Assembly: GCA_003009755.1 (NCBI GenBank)
Contig: PXUB01000009.1
Coordinates: 1-40,954 of the forward strand
From: Thermoplasmatales archaeon SW_10_69_26
GTDB taxonomy: Archaea; Thermoplasmatota; SW-10-69-26
Reading direction: 5' to 3'
DNA length: 40,954 bases
Position numbers and translations under genes: made by a program. Positions 1 through 7,881 of the stretch are shown here, piece by piece. How positions within the stretch are numbered: position 1 is the stretch's first letter; each line of letters starts with the position of its first letter. The notes beneath the pieces are model-generated. The model had not been told where the DNA came from. It did not search any database and was given only the letters and a program-made list of their open reading frames with translations.

Positions 1-113
1 GCTGCCGTGACAACGCCGCCCGGCGGCGAGTCACAGGCCCTTCGTGGCCTTGGCGATCCTTCGTGTCCTTCGCGGCCCCTGCTTAACCAGACAGCCGGAT
101 CTGGCCTCTCCGC

Positions 114-122
114 AAGATTAAG
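114..122 (+). promoter_or_regulatory. TATA-like box for the exported FKBP gene
   Basis: AAGATTAAG is AT-rich in very GC-rich surroundings and its centre lies about 30 nt before the ATG at 148. This is the spacing expected for a leaderless archaeal transcript. Positions 1-113 hold no gene that I can support. Confidence 0.45.
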
Positions 123-147
123 GGACGGGGGGCAATTGGCGGGCACG

Positions 148-2106
148 ATGAACTTGGCGACCCGGATCCTCGGCGTCGTGATCTTCGTTTCGCTCCTCGC
201 CGGGGCCACCTATGCCGCCTTCCAAGGCTTCGGGACCGAGCCCGAGGTTCGTTCCGTCGAGCTGACCGGCCCCTCGCAAGTGCCCAGCCTTCTGGCAGGT
301 CAGCAGACCCCGCTGTCCTTGGGGGTCGAGAACGGGGGGAACGCCGCGGCGGAGGTCACGATGACCGCCGAGACCGACGGGTTCTCCTTCGAGACGAACC
401 CAGCGGTGACGACCGTGCCTGCGCGCAACAGCACCGACGTGAACGGGCTGTTGACCGCGGACGCGGACGTGGAGGGTCAACACAACGTCACGATCGTCGC
501 CACGGGGAACGGCACGGACGACCGGCTGGCCTCGACCTCCTTCGAGGTCACCGTCTCGCCGCCCTCGCCGCCCGAGATGAGCCTGGACGCCGTCCTGCCC
601 GCCGTCCGGCCCGGCGATCGCGCGCAGTTCCAAGCTCAGCTGCAGAACACGGCGGGCGCGCCCCAGACGGTCAACGTGACGCTCGTGAACGCCGAGGGTG
701 CCGTCGAACCCCAGCAGGTCACCCTGCGGCCCGACGGCTCCGGGACGGCCTCCGTGACCGCGGAGATCCCCGGGAGCGCCTCGATCGAGCAGGAGGTCAC
801 GGTCCGCGCTCGCAACGACGCCGGCCAGACGGCCAGCGCCAGCGACAAGGTGTCCCTCGTCCCGAGCGGCGAGGTCGCGGCCGAACCGCTGGCGGACAGC
901 TTCACGGTGCGACCGGGCAACGACTACACGGTGTCCGTCGCGGTCGTCTCCAACGCGGACGTCTCCGGGGAGATCACGGCCTCCGGCTCGAACGTCGTCG
1001 ACGCGAACTTCACGACGCTGGAACCCCGGAGCTCGGCCGGCGGCTTCGTCACGCTGTCGGTGCCCAGCGATGCGGGCGACGAGGTCGAGCAGTCCTTCGA
1101 CGTCGAGGTCGCTGACCGGACGAAGACGGTGACCGCGACGGTTTCGACGCAGCTCGACGGCGACCAGCCCACGGAAGGCCAGCAGGCCGAGCTGGCCTAC
1201 AACGGGCTCGTGGCCGAGGGCGGCATCTTCGGCACCTCCCACACGGGCGTCGCCCAGGGCCCGTTCCCGAAGAGCGTCCACTTCCAGGAGGGCCAACAGG
1301 CCCAATCGATGACCGTTCGGATCGGTGCGCCCCAGCAGCGGGCGCCCTCCGGGGTCGTGCACGCCGTCGAGAACATGACCGAGGGCGAGACGCAGACGAT
1401 CACGCTGGAGCCCGAGGAGGCCTTCGGGCCCGAGCGTCAGACCCAGCAGCTCGATGCGACGACGGAGCTCAACCGCCACGAAGAGGTGCCCAAGCTCCTC
1501 GACGGTCGCAACGGGGAAGGCATCCCCAAGCGTCAGCTCCCGGACCAGTTCGACATCGAGAACCGGACCGAGGGCGACGTCATCGACTTCGAGACGCAGG
1601 CCGGGGACGAGACGATCGTCCTCCGGTTCAAGGTCGTCGAGATGAACGACCAGACCGTCATCCTCGAGCGCGTGGCCGAGGAGGGGGAGACGATCACCTT
1701 CTACCCGCCGTGGCCGAACGCGACCGAGGTGACGAGCGTCAACGAGACGACGATCGTGTACACCACGACTCCGCCGGACTCGGCCCAGGAGGAGTCGTTC
1801 ACCTGGGACGCCAACCCCAACTCGCAAAAGGCCCAGTGGGGCAACACGACGACCGTCGCCGAGGTCAACGACACGGCGATCCTGCTCCGACACCAGCCCG
1901 AAGAGGGGCTGGAGTACACGGCACAGACCGGTCGCCTGGGTCAAGAGAAGTCGTTCCGCGTCGAGAACGTGACCGCCGACACGATCACCGTGTCGACGCC
2001 GAACCCGAACCCGCTCGGCGGGGAGACGGTCACCTTCGACCTGACCGTGACCGACATCTCCCAGGCCCAACAGCGACGGATGCCCCGCGGCCTAGGCGGG
2101 AGATGA
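148..2106 (+). CDS. Membrane-anchored exported SlyD/FKBP-type peptidyl-prolyl isomerase with N-terminal beta-sandwich domains
   Basis: The start at ATG 148 gives 652 residues beginning with one hydrophobic segment (about residues 8-25: ILGVVIFVSLLAGATYAAF), so the protein is probably anchored outside the membrane. Residues about 35-340 look like tandem CARDB/NEW3-type beta-sandwich domains with several N-glycosylation sequons. Residues about 345-645 carry FKBP/SlyD hallmarks: AELAYNGLVAEGGIFGTS near 347, EGETQTITLEPEEAFGP near 412-424, and NPNPLGGETVTFDLTV from about 619, which matches the SlyD HPLAGKTL strand. Family members catalyse cis-trans isomerisation of prolyl bonds and act as chaperones. 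The FKBP part is about 300 residues, larger than usual, with extra insertions. An earlier in-frame GTG at position 7 would place 47 non-hydrophobic residues before the membrane segment and is less likely. The stop lies one base before purM. Assignment rests on motifs read by eye; the active site was not checked residue by residue. Confidence 0.7.
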   Translation: MNLATRILGVVIFVSLLAGATYAAFQGFGTEPEVRSVELTGPSQVPSLLAGQQTPLSLGVENGGNAAAEVTMTAETDGFSFETNPAVTTVPARNSTDVNGLLTADADVEGQHNVTIVATGNGTDDRLASTSFEVTVSPPSPPEMSLDAVLPAVRPGDRAQFQAQLQNTAGAPQTVNVTLVNAEGAVEPQQVTLRPDGSGTASVTAEIPGSASIEQEVTVRARNDAGQTASASDKVSLVPSGEVAAEPLADSFTVRPGNDYTVSVAVVSNADVSGEITASGSNVVDANFTTLEPRSSAGGFVTLSVPSDAGDEVEQSFDVEVADRTKTVTATVSTQLDGDQPTEGQQAELAYNGLVAEGGIFGTSHTGVAQGPFPKSVHFQEGQQAQSMTVRIGAPQQRAPSGVVHAVENMTEGETQTITLEPEEAFGPERQTQQLDATTELNRHEEVPKLLDGRNGEGIPKRQLPDQFDIENRTEGDVIDFETQAGDETIVLRFKVVEMNDQTVILERVAEEGETITFYPPWPNATEVTSVNETTIVYTTTPPDSAQEESFTWDANPNSQKAQWGNTTTVAEVNDTAILLRHQPEEGLEYTAQTGRLGQEKSFRVENVTADTITVSTPNPNPLGGETVTFDLTVTDISQAQQRRMPRGLGGR

Positions 2107-2107
2107 C

Positions 2108-3139
2108 GTGGCCGAGGACGACGAGGGACTGACCTACGCCGACGCCGGCGTCGACATCGCCGAGGAGGCCGCCACCGTCGAGAGCCTCGTCGGCGAGCTC
2201 ACCACGGGCCGCGAAGGCCCGGTCCAGCCGGTCGACGTGCCCGGCCACTTCGCCGGCGCCGTCCGGCTGGGCGACGTCGCGCTCGTCATGTGCACCGACG
2301 GCGTCGGCTCCAAGGTCGTGGTCGCCGACGCGCTCGGCGACTGGTCGACGATCGGCATCGACTGCCTCGCGATGAACGTCAACGACGCCGTCTGCCTCGG
2401 CGCCGAGCCGGTCGCGTTCGTCGACTACCTGGCGCTCGAAGAGCACCGCGAGGGCTTCGCCGAGCAGATCGGGGCCGGTCTCGCGGCCGGCGCCCGCCAA
2501 GCCAACGTGGCCATCCTCGGCGGCGAGACGGCGACGCTCCCCGATGTCGTCCAGGGCTTCGACATCGCCGGCACCTGCTTGGCGCAGGCCCCCGCCGACG
2601 ACATGGTGACCGGGGAGGCGATCGAGCCCGGCGACACGATCGTCGGGCTGCCCTCCAGCGGGATCCACAGCAACGGGTTGACGCTGGCGCGGGAAGCCAT
2701 GGCCGAGGCCGACATCGGCTACCGAGACACGGTGCCCGAGGTCGACCGAGCCTTCGGCGAGGAGCTGCTGGAGCCCACCCGGTTGTACGTCCAGCAAGCC
2801 CTCCAGCTCGTCGACCGCGTCGACGTGCACGGCCTCGTGCACGTCACGGGAGGCGGCGTCCACAACCTCCCCCGGATGCGGTCGGACGTGAGCTACCGGC
2901 TGGACGACCCGCCCGAGCCGCCGGGCGTGTTCCAGGCGATCGCTCGCATGGGCAAGGTGTCCGAGGACGAGCTGTACCAGACGTTCAACATGGGCGTCGG
3001 GTTCGCCGCCGTCGTCGACGAGGCCGACGTCGACGAGGCGCTCGAGGTCTGGGACGAGGGCTTCGTGTGGGGCCAGGTCGACGTCGGCGAAGGCGTCGCG
3101 ATCCCCGACCGTGACCTGCGGTTCGACCCGGACCCCTGA
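2108..3139 (+). CDS. purM: Phosphoribosylformylglycinamidine cyclo-ligase (AIR synthetase)
   Basis: This 343-residue protein converts formylglycinamidine ribonucleotide plus ATP to aminoimidazole ribonucleotide in purine synthesis. It shows the PurM landmarks in order: YADAGVDI at the N-terminus, CTDGVGSKV around residue 60, IGIDCLAMNVNDAVCLGAEP, ANVAILGGETA, GLPSSGIHSNGLTLAR, and VHVTGGGVHNLPRM near residue 240. The length is normal for the family. Translation starts at a GTG one base after the stop of the exported FKBP gene, so the two are probably co-transcribed although functionally unrelated. A hairpin followed by a T tract lies immediately downstream. Confidence 0.95.
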   Translation: MAEDDEGLTYADAGVDIAEEAATVESLVGELTTGREGPVQPVDVPGHFAGAVRLGDVALVMCTDGVGSKVVVADALGDWSTIGIDCLAMNVNDAVCLGAEPVAFVDYLALEEHREGFAEQIGAGLAAGARQANVAILGGETATLPDVVQGFDIAGTCLAQAPADDMVTGEAIEPGDTIVGLPSSGIHSNGLTLAREAMAEADIGYRDTVPEVDRAFGEELLEPTRLYVQQALQLVDRVDVHGLVHVTGGGVHNLPRMRSDVSYRLDDPPEPPGVFQAIARMGKVSEDELYQTFNMGVGFAAVVDEADVDEALEVWDEGFVWGQVDVGEGVAIPDRDLRFDPDP

Positions 3140-3157
3140 TCGTCAGCGACCGCTTTC

Positions 3158-3195
3158 GGAGCCCAGCTCCTCTGGGCTCCCGCGGGAACTTTTTT
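3158..3195 (+). terminator. Hairpin plus T tract after purM
   Basis: GGAGCCCAG (3158-3166) and CTGGGCTCC (3172-3180) form a perfect 9-bp stem with a 5-nt loop. A run of six T follows at 3190-3195. The same T tract is the core of the TATA-like box of the next gene, so the element may both end purM and position the promoter of the transaldolase gene. Confidence 0.55.
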
Positions 3196-3200
3196 GTAAG
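3187..3200 (+). promoter_or_regulatory. TATA-like box for the transaldolase gene
   Basis: AACTTTTTTGTAAG is centred about 27 nt before the ATG at 3221, consistent with a leaderless transcript. Confidence 0.5.
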
Positions 3201-3220
3201 CACTGGCGGTAAGGCGACCT

Positions 3221-3871
3221 ATGCAGCTCTTCCTGGACTCCGCGGACATGTCGGAGATCAAGCGGGCCGACGACTGGGGCGTCATCGACGGGATCACGAC
3301 GAACCCGTCGCTGGCGGCCGAGCAGGACCGCCCCTTCGACAAGCTCGTGGCCGAGATCTGCGACCTCGTCGAGGGCCCCGTCAGCGCCGAGGTCGTGGCC
3401 ACCGAGTACGACCAGATCATGCAGGAAGCCCGCCAGCTCGACGACATCAGCGAGCACATCGTCGTCAAGGTCCCCCTGATCAAGCAGGGCCTGAAGGCGG
3501 TCGACGAGCTCTCCGACGAGGGCATCGAGACGAACGTCACGCTGAACTTCCAGGCCAACCAGGGCCTGCTCGCGATGAAGGCCGGGGCCACGTACCTGTC
3601 GCCGTTCATCGGTCGCCTCGACGACCGCGGCCAGCAGGGTCTGCAGCTCGTCGAGCAGCTCACCCAGATCAAGCACAACTACGGCTTCGAGACGGACATC
3701 CTGGCGGCCAGCATCCGCCACCCCGACCACGTGCTCCAGTGCTCGCTGATCGGCGCCGACGTCGCCACGCTCCCCTTCGAGGTCCTCGAAAGCCTCTACG
3801 ACCACCCGCTCACCGACAGCGGCCTCGCCGGCTTCCTCGAGGACTGGGAGGAGTCCGGGCTCGAGATCTGA
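3221..3871 (+). CDS. Small transaldolase / fructose-6-phosphate aldolase family (TalC/FSA type)
   Basis: This 216-residue class I aldolase belongs to the short transaldolase family. It starts MQLFLDSADMSEIK and contains GITTNPSLAAE (residues 24-34), the Schiff-base lysine region HIVVKVPL with K83 aligned to Lys85 of E. coli FsaA, ETNVTLNFQANQGLLAMKAGA, and YLSPFIGRLDD. Members transfer a dihydroxyacetone unit or cleave fructose 6-phosphate. In archaea they act in the non-oxidative pentose phosphate network. The sequence alone does not decide between transaldolase and aldolase activity. The gene stands alone with its own promoter. The final six codons (ESGLEI) have an out-of-frame echo about 77 bp downstream. 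Confidence 0.9.
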   Translation: MQLFLDSADMSEIKRADDWGVIDGITTNPSLAAEQDRPFDKLVAEICDLVEGPVSAEVVATEYDQIMQEARQLDDISEHIVVKVPLIKQGLKAVDELSDEGIETNVTLNFQANQGLLAMKAGATYLSPFIGRLDDRGQQGLQLVEQLTQIKHNYGFETDILAASIRHPDHVLQCSLIGADVATLPFEVLESLYDHPLTDSGLAGFLEDWEESGLEI

Positions 3872-4224
3872 CCCGCGTCGCTGGAGCCCGGACGAGTACG
3901 GCTCGGCACCACCGCGCGAGCCGTACGGAAAGCGGTCTCGAGATCTGAGGCCGAGCGGTCGAGAGGTTCATCCGCGTCCTCGCCATCCCGGACCCGTTTC
4001 GACGGTTGCTGGATAGCGGTTTTCCCTCTCCCAGCGTATCGTTGGGGTAGGCGAGGACGGGTTACCTCCCGCGGCCTCGGAGCCTCCCCAACGCGGCCCA
4101 GCATCGGTCCTTCCCACCCCGGGGTCGCGGGCCTCGCCTTCATCCTCGTCGAGAAGGCGCAGTCCCCTTCCCGCCTGTTTGGTTCCCTCTGCTTCGCTTT
4201 TCCTCTGCTTGTTCCCTGTCAGCT
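3872..4224. other. 353-bp intergenic stretch between convergent genes
   Basis: I see no gene here. It contains an echo of the transaldolase tail (3928-3948 encodes ESGLEI-stop in another frame with different codons) and pyrimidine-rich, short-repeat DNA at 4165-4215 (CCTCTGCTT twice). The latter could help end the minus-strand heme synthase transcript. Confidence 0.4.
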
Positions 4225-5595
4225 TCACAGTGCGAGCCAGCCGGCTCGGTCGACGACCATGGCCGCGAACAGCAGGCCGAGGTAGGCGATCGATCCGAAG
4301 AACAGGCCACGGGCCCGCTGGGGCTCGTGGTCGACGACGACGGTGAGGACGCCGAAGAGGAAGGCCAGGCCGAGGACGGTGCTCGCGAGCAGGTAGAGGT
4401 TGCCGAGCACGCCCATCGGGTAGAAGGCGGCAGCGGCGAGGACCGTCGCCAGCGTGTACAGGATCATGCGGCGCTTGGTGGCCTTCAGGCCCCAGGCGTT
4501 GGGCATCATCGGGAAGCCGGCCTCGGCGTACTCCTCGCGGCGGGCGATCGCCAGCGCCCAGAAGTGCGGGGGTGTCCAGAGGAAGACGACGGCGCCGAGC
4601 AGGATGGCGGGCAGGCCGAGCTCGCCGGTGACGGCGGCCCAGCCGACGAGCGCCGGCGCCATGCCGGCCGCGCCGCCGACGACGACGCCCTGTGGCGTCG
4701 ACGGTTTGAGCCACAGCGTGTAGATGAAGACGTAGAAGACGACGCCGAGCATCGTGAGCACGGCAGCGAGCACGTTCACCATGAACGCCAGCATCGTGAA
4801 CGAGGTCGCACCGAGCGCGGCGGCGAAGGCCAGCGCATCGCGGGGCCGCACGCGCCCGCTGGCGACCGCCCGGTCGCTGGTGCGATCCATCTCGCGATCG
4901 ACGTCGCGTTCGATGACCTGGTTGATGACGCCACCGCAGGCAGCGCCCAGCGCGCCGCCGAGCAGCGTCCAGAACGCCTCGGCGACGGACAGGCCCTCAG
5001 GCGCGAGCATCATGCCGGTGAAGCCCATCGCGACGAGCAACGCGACGATGCGGGGCTTCGTCATCGAGGCGTAGTCGGAGAGGACGTTCTCCTCGCCGGC
5101 GGCTCGGGGATCGGGCCCCGCCGCGCGGTCGGGGCCGGGCGTGATGGCCGATCGGCCGGGTGGGTTGTGGGCGAAGATCGTGACGGCGACCACGGCGCCG
5201 AACAGCGCCGAGGCGGTCCCCATGTGGGCTGCCGACCACCAGGGGGCAAGGTGCTCCCAGACGGTCACGGCGCCCAGCATGGCTTGGATCGGGAGCAAGA
5301 TCGCGGCCAGGGTGGCCGCCCAAACGATGCGGGTATCCTCGCGGTGGTGCCGCCAGGCGGCGACGGCGGTCGCGAGGATCGCGATGCCGGCCAGCAGGGC
5401 GACGTAGCGGTGCCCCCACTCGATGACCATCAGCGCGTTGGACCAGTCGGGGAAGACCTGACCTCGGCAAAGCGGCCAGTCGTCCCCGCAACCCAGGCCT
5501 GCACCGGAGCCCCGGGTGAACCCGCCGATCAAGATCGTGAGGTAGGTCAGCACGGACGTGACGACGCTCATTCGTCGGAACCGCATGGTGGGCAC
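4225..5595 (-). CDS. Heme A synthase (compact CtaA) fused to protoheme IX farnesyltransferase (CtaB, heme O synthase)
   Basis: One 456-residue membrane protein carries two consecutive steps of heme A synthesis. Residues 1-145 are a compact four-helix CtaA: GGFTRGSGAGLGCGDDWPLC holds a cysteine pair (C36, C43), E59 and H62 sit in IEWGHRY, and H124 is in WWSAAHMG. This pattern matches B. subtilis CtaA C35/C42, E57 and H60. Residues about 171-456 are CtaB, a UbiA-type prenyltransferase, with NQVIERDVDREMDRT (about 225-239) as the Asp-rich site and FLWTPPHFWALAI and YAEAGFPMMPNAWG further on. CtaB farnesylates heme B to heme O; CtaA oxidises heme O to heme A for cytochrome oxidase. The half-size CtaA resembles the compact form known from Aeropyrum. 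Start: GTG at 5595 or ATG at 5586 (residue 4). Confidence 0.93.
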   Translation of the reverse strand: MPTMRFRRMSVVTSVLTYLTILIGGFTRGSGAGLGCGDDWPLCRGQVFPDWSNALMVIEWGHRYVALLAGIAILATAVAAWRHHREDTRIVWAATLAAILLPIQAMLGAVTVWEHLAPWWSAAHMGTASALFGAVVAVTIFAHNPPGRSAITPGPDRAAGPDPRAAGEENVLSDYASMTKPRIVALLVAMGFTGMMLAPEGLSVAEAFWTLLGGALGAACGGVINQVIERDVDREMDRTSDRAVASGRVRPRDALAFAAALGATSFTMLAFMVNVLAAVLTMLGVVFYVFIYTLWLKPSTPQGVVVGGAAGMAPALVGWAAVTGELGLPAILLGAVVFLWTPPHFWALAIARREEYAEAGFPMMPNAWGLKATKRRMILYTLATVLAAAAFYPMGVLGNLYLLASTVLGLAFLFGVLTVVVDHEPQRARGLFFGSIAYLGLLFAAMVVDRAGWLAL

Positions 5596-5626
5596 CCGGG
5601 CGTGAGTGAGCGACAGGGACCCTGGG

Positions 5627-5639
5627 CAAAAACGTTTCG
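5627..5639 (-). promoter_or_regulatory. TATA-like box for ctaA-ctaB
   Basis: On the minus strand CGAAACGTTTTTG is the only AT-rich run between the divergent ctaA-ctaB and ABC transporter genes. It lies 37-46 nt before the two possible starts, so a short leader is expected. Confidence 0.45.
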
Positions 5640-5679
5640 TCCCCCAACCTCAAGCCGGTGGGCCTGTTTCCCCCAGGTG

Positions 5680-6642
5680 ATGCCCGCCATCGACTTCCGC
5701 TACCTCACGAAGACCTACGGCGACCGGCGCGCCCTCGACGGGTTCTCCCTCTCCGTCGAGGAGGGCGAGTGCCTGGCGCTTTTGGGCCCGAACGGGGCGG
5801 GCAAGTCCACGTTGATCGACATCCTCGCCACGCTGCAGGAGCCCACCGACGGCGAGGTCCGCGTCATGGGGGCAAGCGTCGGCGAGGAAGCTCACGCCGT
5901 CCGTCAGCGGGTCGGCGTGGCCTTCCAGACGCCGATCACGCACGACCACTTGAGCGCGCGCGAGCTCGTGCTGCACCAAGCCCGGATCTACGACGTGCCC
6001 AGCGACGTCGCCCGCGAACGCACCGAGGAGCTGTTGGCTTTCGTGGACCTGGCCGAGCGAGCCGACGATCGCATCTCGACGTTCAGCGAGGGCATGAAGC
6101 GCCGGGCCGACCTGGCCCGCGTGCTCGTGACCGAGCCCGACGTCTTGCTGCTCGACGAGCCCGCCGCCGGTCTCGATCCCCGCGGCCGCCGGACGATCCG
6201 CGAACGCTTGGCCACGTTGGCTCGGCAGGGGACGACGCTGCTCGTCGCCACCCACCAGATGCGGGAGCTGGGCCCGGTCGCCGACCGGGTCGCCATCATG
6301 CACGAGGGCCGCATCGAGGCGCTGGACACGCCCGAGGCGCTGACCGACGAGCTCGGCGAGCGGTTGATCCACGTCCGCCTGCCCGAGGGCGCCGACCTCG
6401 AACCGGTCCGCCAGCGACTCGAGGGCCTCGGCGTGAGCGACGTCCGACGCCACGGCCACGGGTTGGAGACCGTGCTGGGCGCCGACGATGTCTCGGCCGG
6501 CCGCATCGTCGACGATCTCGAGGAGGCGGGCCTGACCGTCGAGGAGGTCGCGATCCGCGAGCCGGATCTCGGGGATGCGTTCCTGTCGTTGACCGGGACG
6601 CCGCTCGACGCCGACACCGGGGACGAGGAGGGGCTCGCATGA
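5680..6642 (+). CDS. ABC transporter ATP-binding protein, drug/ABC-2 export type
   Basis: This 320-residue ATPase has Walker A GPNGAGKST (residues 36-44), Q-loop Q83, signature FSEGMKRR (135-142, a variant of LSGGQ), Walker B VLLLDEPAAG (155-164) and switch histidine H192 in LLVATHQM. Residues about 225-310 form the C-terminal extension typical of DrrA/CcmA-like exporters. The ATG at 5680 is preceded directly by AGGTG, and a longer upstream reading frame is not supported by family length. It energises the permease encoded next, with which it overlaps by ATGA. The substrate is unknown. The neighbouring divergent ctaA-ctaB genes do not prove a link to heme export. Confidence 0.92.
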   Translation: MPAIDFRYLTKTYGDRRALDGFSLSVEEGECLALLGPNGAGKSTLIDILATLQEPTDGEVRVMGASVGEEAHAVRQRVGVAFQTPITHDHLSARELVLHQARIYDVPSDVARERTEELLAFVDLAERADDRISTFSEGMKRRADLARVLVTEPDVLLLDEPAAGLDPRGRRTIRERLATLARQGTTLLVATHQMRELGPVADRVAIMHEGRIEALDTPEALTDELGERLIHVRLPEGADLEPVRQRLEGLGVSDVRRHGHGLETVLGADDVSAGRIVDDLEEAGLTVEEVAIREPDLGDAFLSLTGTPLDADTGDEEGLA

Positions 6643-7418
6643 GCCGGTTCTCGCCGGGATTGTCCGGGGCTCGGGCCGTGGCGGCCAAGCACCTTCGCGT
6701 GTTCTTGCGGACCCCGATGGAGGTGACGTTGACGCTGTTCGCGCCGATCCTGTGGCTGGTCCTGTTCGGGCTCGCGCTCGACAGCGTGCTGGGCGCCAGC
6801 CTGCCGGGCGTCGAGCAGGCCTACCTGTCGTTCCTGGCGCCGGGCCTGGTGGCGTTGACGGCGCTGACGGCGGCGCTGTTCGCCGGGGCGACCTTCTACC
6901 TGGAGGTCGACCGCGGGCAGGCTCGGCAGTACCTGGCAGCCCCGATGGCTCGCATCGAGTACTACCTCGGGCTGGCGAGCTCGGCGACGGTGAAGACGAT
7001 CGTGCAAAGCGCGCTGCTGCTGGCGCTGGCCGTCCCCTTGGGGATGTCGACGACCGTGGTGGGGGCCCTGGCGGGCCTGGCGGTGGTCGGTCTCTTCGCG
7101 CTGGGAGCCTTCGGCTTCTCGGCCTGGCTGGCCACCCTCAGCCCGTCCTTCGAGGCCTACCACGGCCTGTTGATCGTGCTCAACCTGCCGCTTCTGTTCC
7201 TCTCGGATGCGCTGTACCCCTTGCAGGGCGTCCCGGAGTGGCTGGCCACGGTCGCCGTGGCCAATCCCCTGACGCACCTGGTCGAGGTGCTGCGGTGGTT
7301 GGTGACGGGCCAGGCGAGCCCGCTCGGGTTGACGGTGAACGGGATCGCGTTGGCCGCGTTCGTCGCGGTCGGTGCGGGCCTGGGAGCCCGCGCCGTGACG
7401 GGGTTGACCGAAGGGTAG
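6639..7418 (+). CDS. ABC-2 type transporter permease
   Basis: This 259-residue polytopic membrane protein starts at an ATG overlapping the stop of the ATPase gene (ATGA), the classic sign of translational coupling. It shows about six hydrophobic segments, for example ILWLVLFGLAL, PGLVALTALTAALFAGATF and GLLIVLNLPLLFLSDALYP, plus the ABC-2 signature region LFLSDALYPLQGVPEWLATVA..NPLTHLVEVLR near residues 187-225. Together with the upstream ATPase it forms an exporter of the DrrAB/NodIJ type. Substrate unknown. Confidence 0.9.
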   Translation: MSRFSPGLSGARAVAAKHLRVFLRTPMEVTLTLFAPILWLVLFGLALDSVLGASLPGVEQAYLSFLAPGLVALTALTAALFAGATFYLEVDRGQARQYLAAPMARIEYYLGLASSATVKTIVQSALLLALAVPLGMSTTVVGALAGLAVVGLFALGAFGFSAWLATLSPSFEAYHGLLIVLNLPLLFLSDALYPLQGVPEWLATVAVANPLTHLVEVLRWLVTGQASPLGLTVNGIALAAFVAVGAGLGARAVTGLTEG

Positions 7419-7420
7419 GA

Positions 7421-7648
7421 CTAGGCCGCTTCGACCTCGGCCTCGGGCTCGTTGCCCTCGGCCTCCTCGTCGTCGGATTCGAAGACCTCGCCGAAGTAGC
7501 CGTCGAGCGCGGTCCGTACCATCTCGGAGATGTAGGCGTCCGTCGTCAGCTTCAACGTGTGAAGCTTCCAGTGGTACTTGACGGGGATCTTCACCTTGAT
7601 CTCCTTCATCTCTTGGTCCTCGGTTCCCTCCTCGTCCTTGATGTACAT
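7421..7648 (-). CDS. Small ribbon-helix-helix-like DNA-binding protein, candidate autoregulator
   Basis: This 75-residue acidic-tailed protein contains a short beta strand followed by two helices (MKEIKVKIPVKYH, WKLHTLKLTTDAYISEM, RTALDGYFGEVF). The order and size fit a CopG/MetJ-type ribbon-helix-helix domain at about residues 14-57, followed by a very acidic C-terminus. The start at 7648 has a purine-rich GGTGGAG about 9 nt upstream. An in-frame ATG at 7747 would overlap the likely TATA box and adds no recognisable domain. The stop is 2 bp from the convergent ABC permease gene. Just upstream are a perfect 16-bp palindrome and a TATA-like sequence, so autoregulation is plausible. The fold is inferred from pattern only. 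Confidence 0.6.
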   Translation of the reverse strand: MYIKDEEGTEDQEMKEIKVKIPVKYHWKLHTLKLTTDAYISEMVRTALDGYFGEVFESDDEEAEGNEPEAEVEAA

Positions 7649-7723
7649 GGGCTCACTCCACCCCCACCAACCACGCCCTCCCCCCTCACGGTCTCGGAAC
7701 TTCCGGACCGCCGAAGCGGCGGA

Positions 7724-7739
7724 GTGCCCCATGGGGCAC
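7724..7739. promoter_or_regulatory. Perfect 16-bp palindrome, candidate operator
   Basis: GTGCCCCATGGGGCAC is fully self-complementary. It lies on the downstream side of the minus-strand TATA-like GATATG (7745-7750), where the transcript of the ribbon-helix-helix-like gene should begin. A second hairpin, CCGCCG-AAG-CGGCGG, follows at 7708-7722. A repressor bound here would block transcription initiation. Confidence 0.5.
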
Positions 7740-7744
7740 CGTGG

Positions 7745-7750
7745 CATATC
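7745..7750 (-). promoter_or_regulatory. TATA-like box for the ribbon-helix-helix-like gene
   Basis: GATATG on the minus strand. A transcript starting about 25 nt downstream would begin within or just after the 16-bp palindrome and carry a leader of about 75 nt with the GGTGGAG ribosome site. Confidence 0.35.
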
Positions 7751-7881
7751 GCACCCAGCGTGCCCGTGGCCAACCGGACATGTGGGAGAACCGGAAAACG
7801 GAAAAACCGCTATCGTCGGTCTCGCACGCGCGCGGGAGCAGTTCCAGTGCCGCCGGAACCGGCGGCAGCGAACAGTAGGGC

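Noticed and set aside
118-2070. 650-residue open frame antisense to the exported FKBP gene
   Set aside because: It is Arg/Gly/Leu-rich shadow sequence of a GC-rich gene. The plus strand has signal, domains and motif matches.
7649-7747. N-terminal extension of the ribbon-helix-helix-like protein to an ATG at 7747
   Set aside because: It would start inside the likely TATA box, runs through the palindrome and encodes a Gly/Arg/Trp-rich stretch without a domain.
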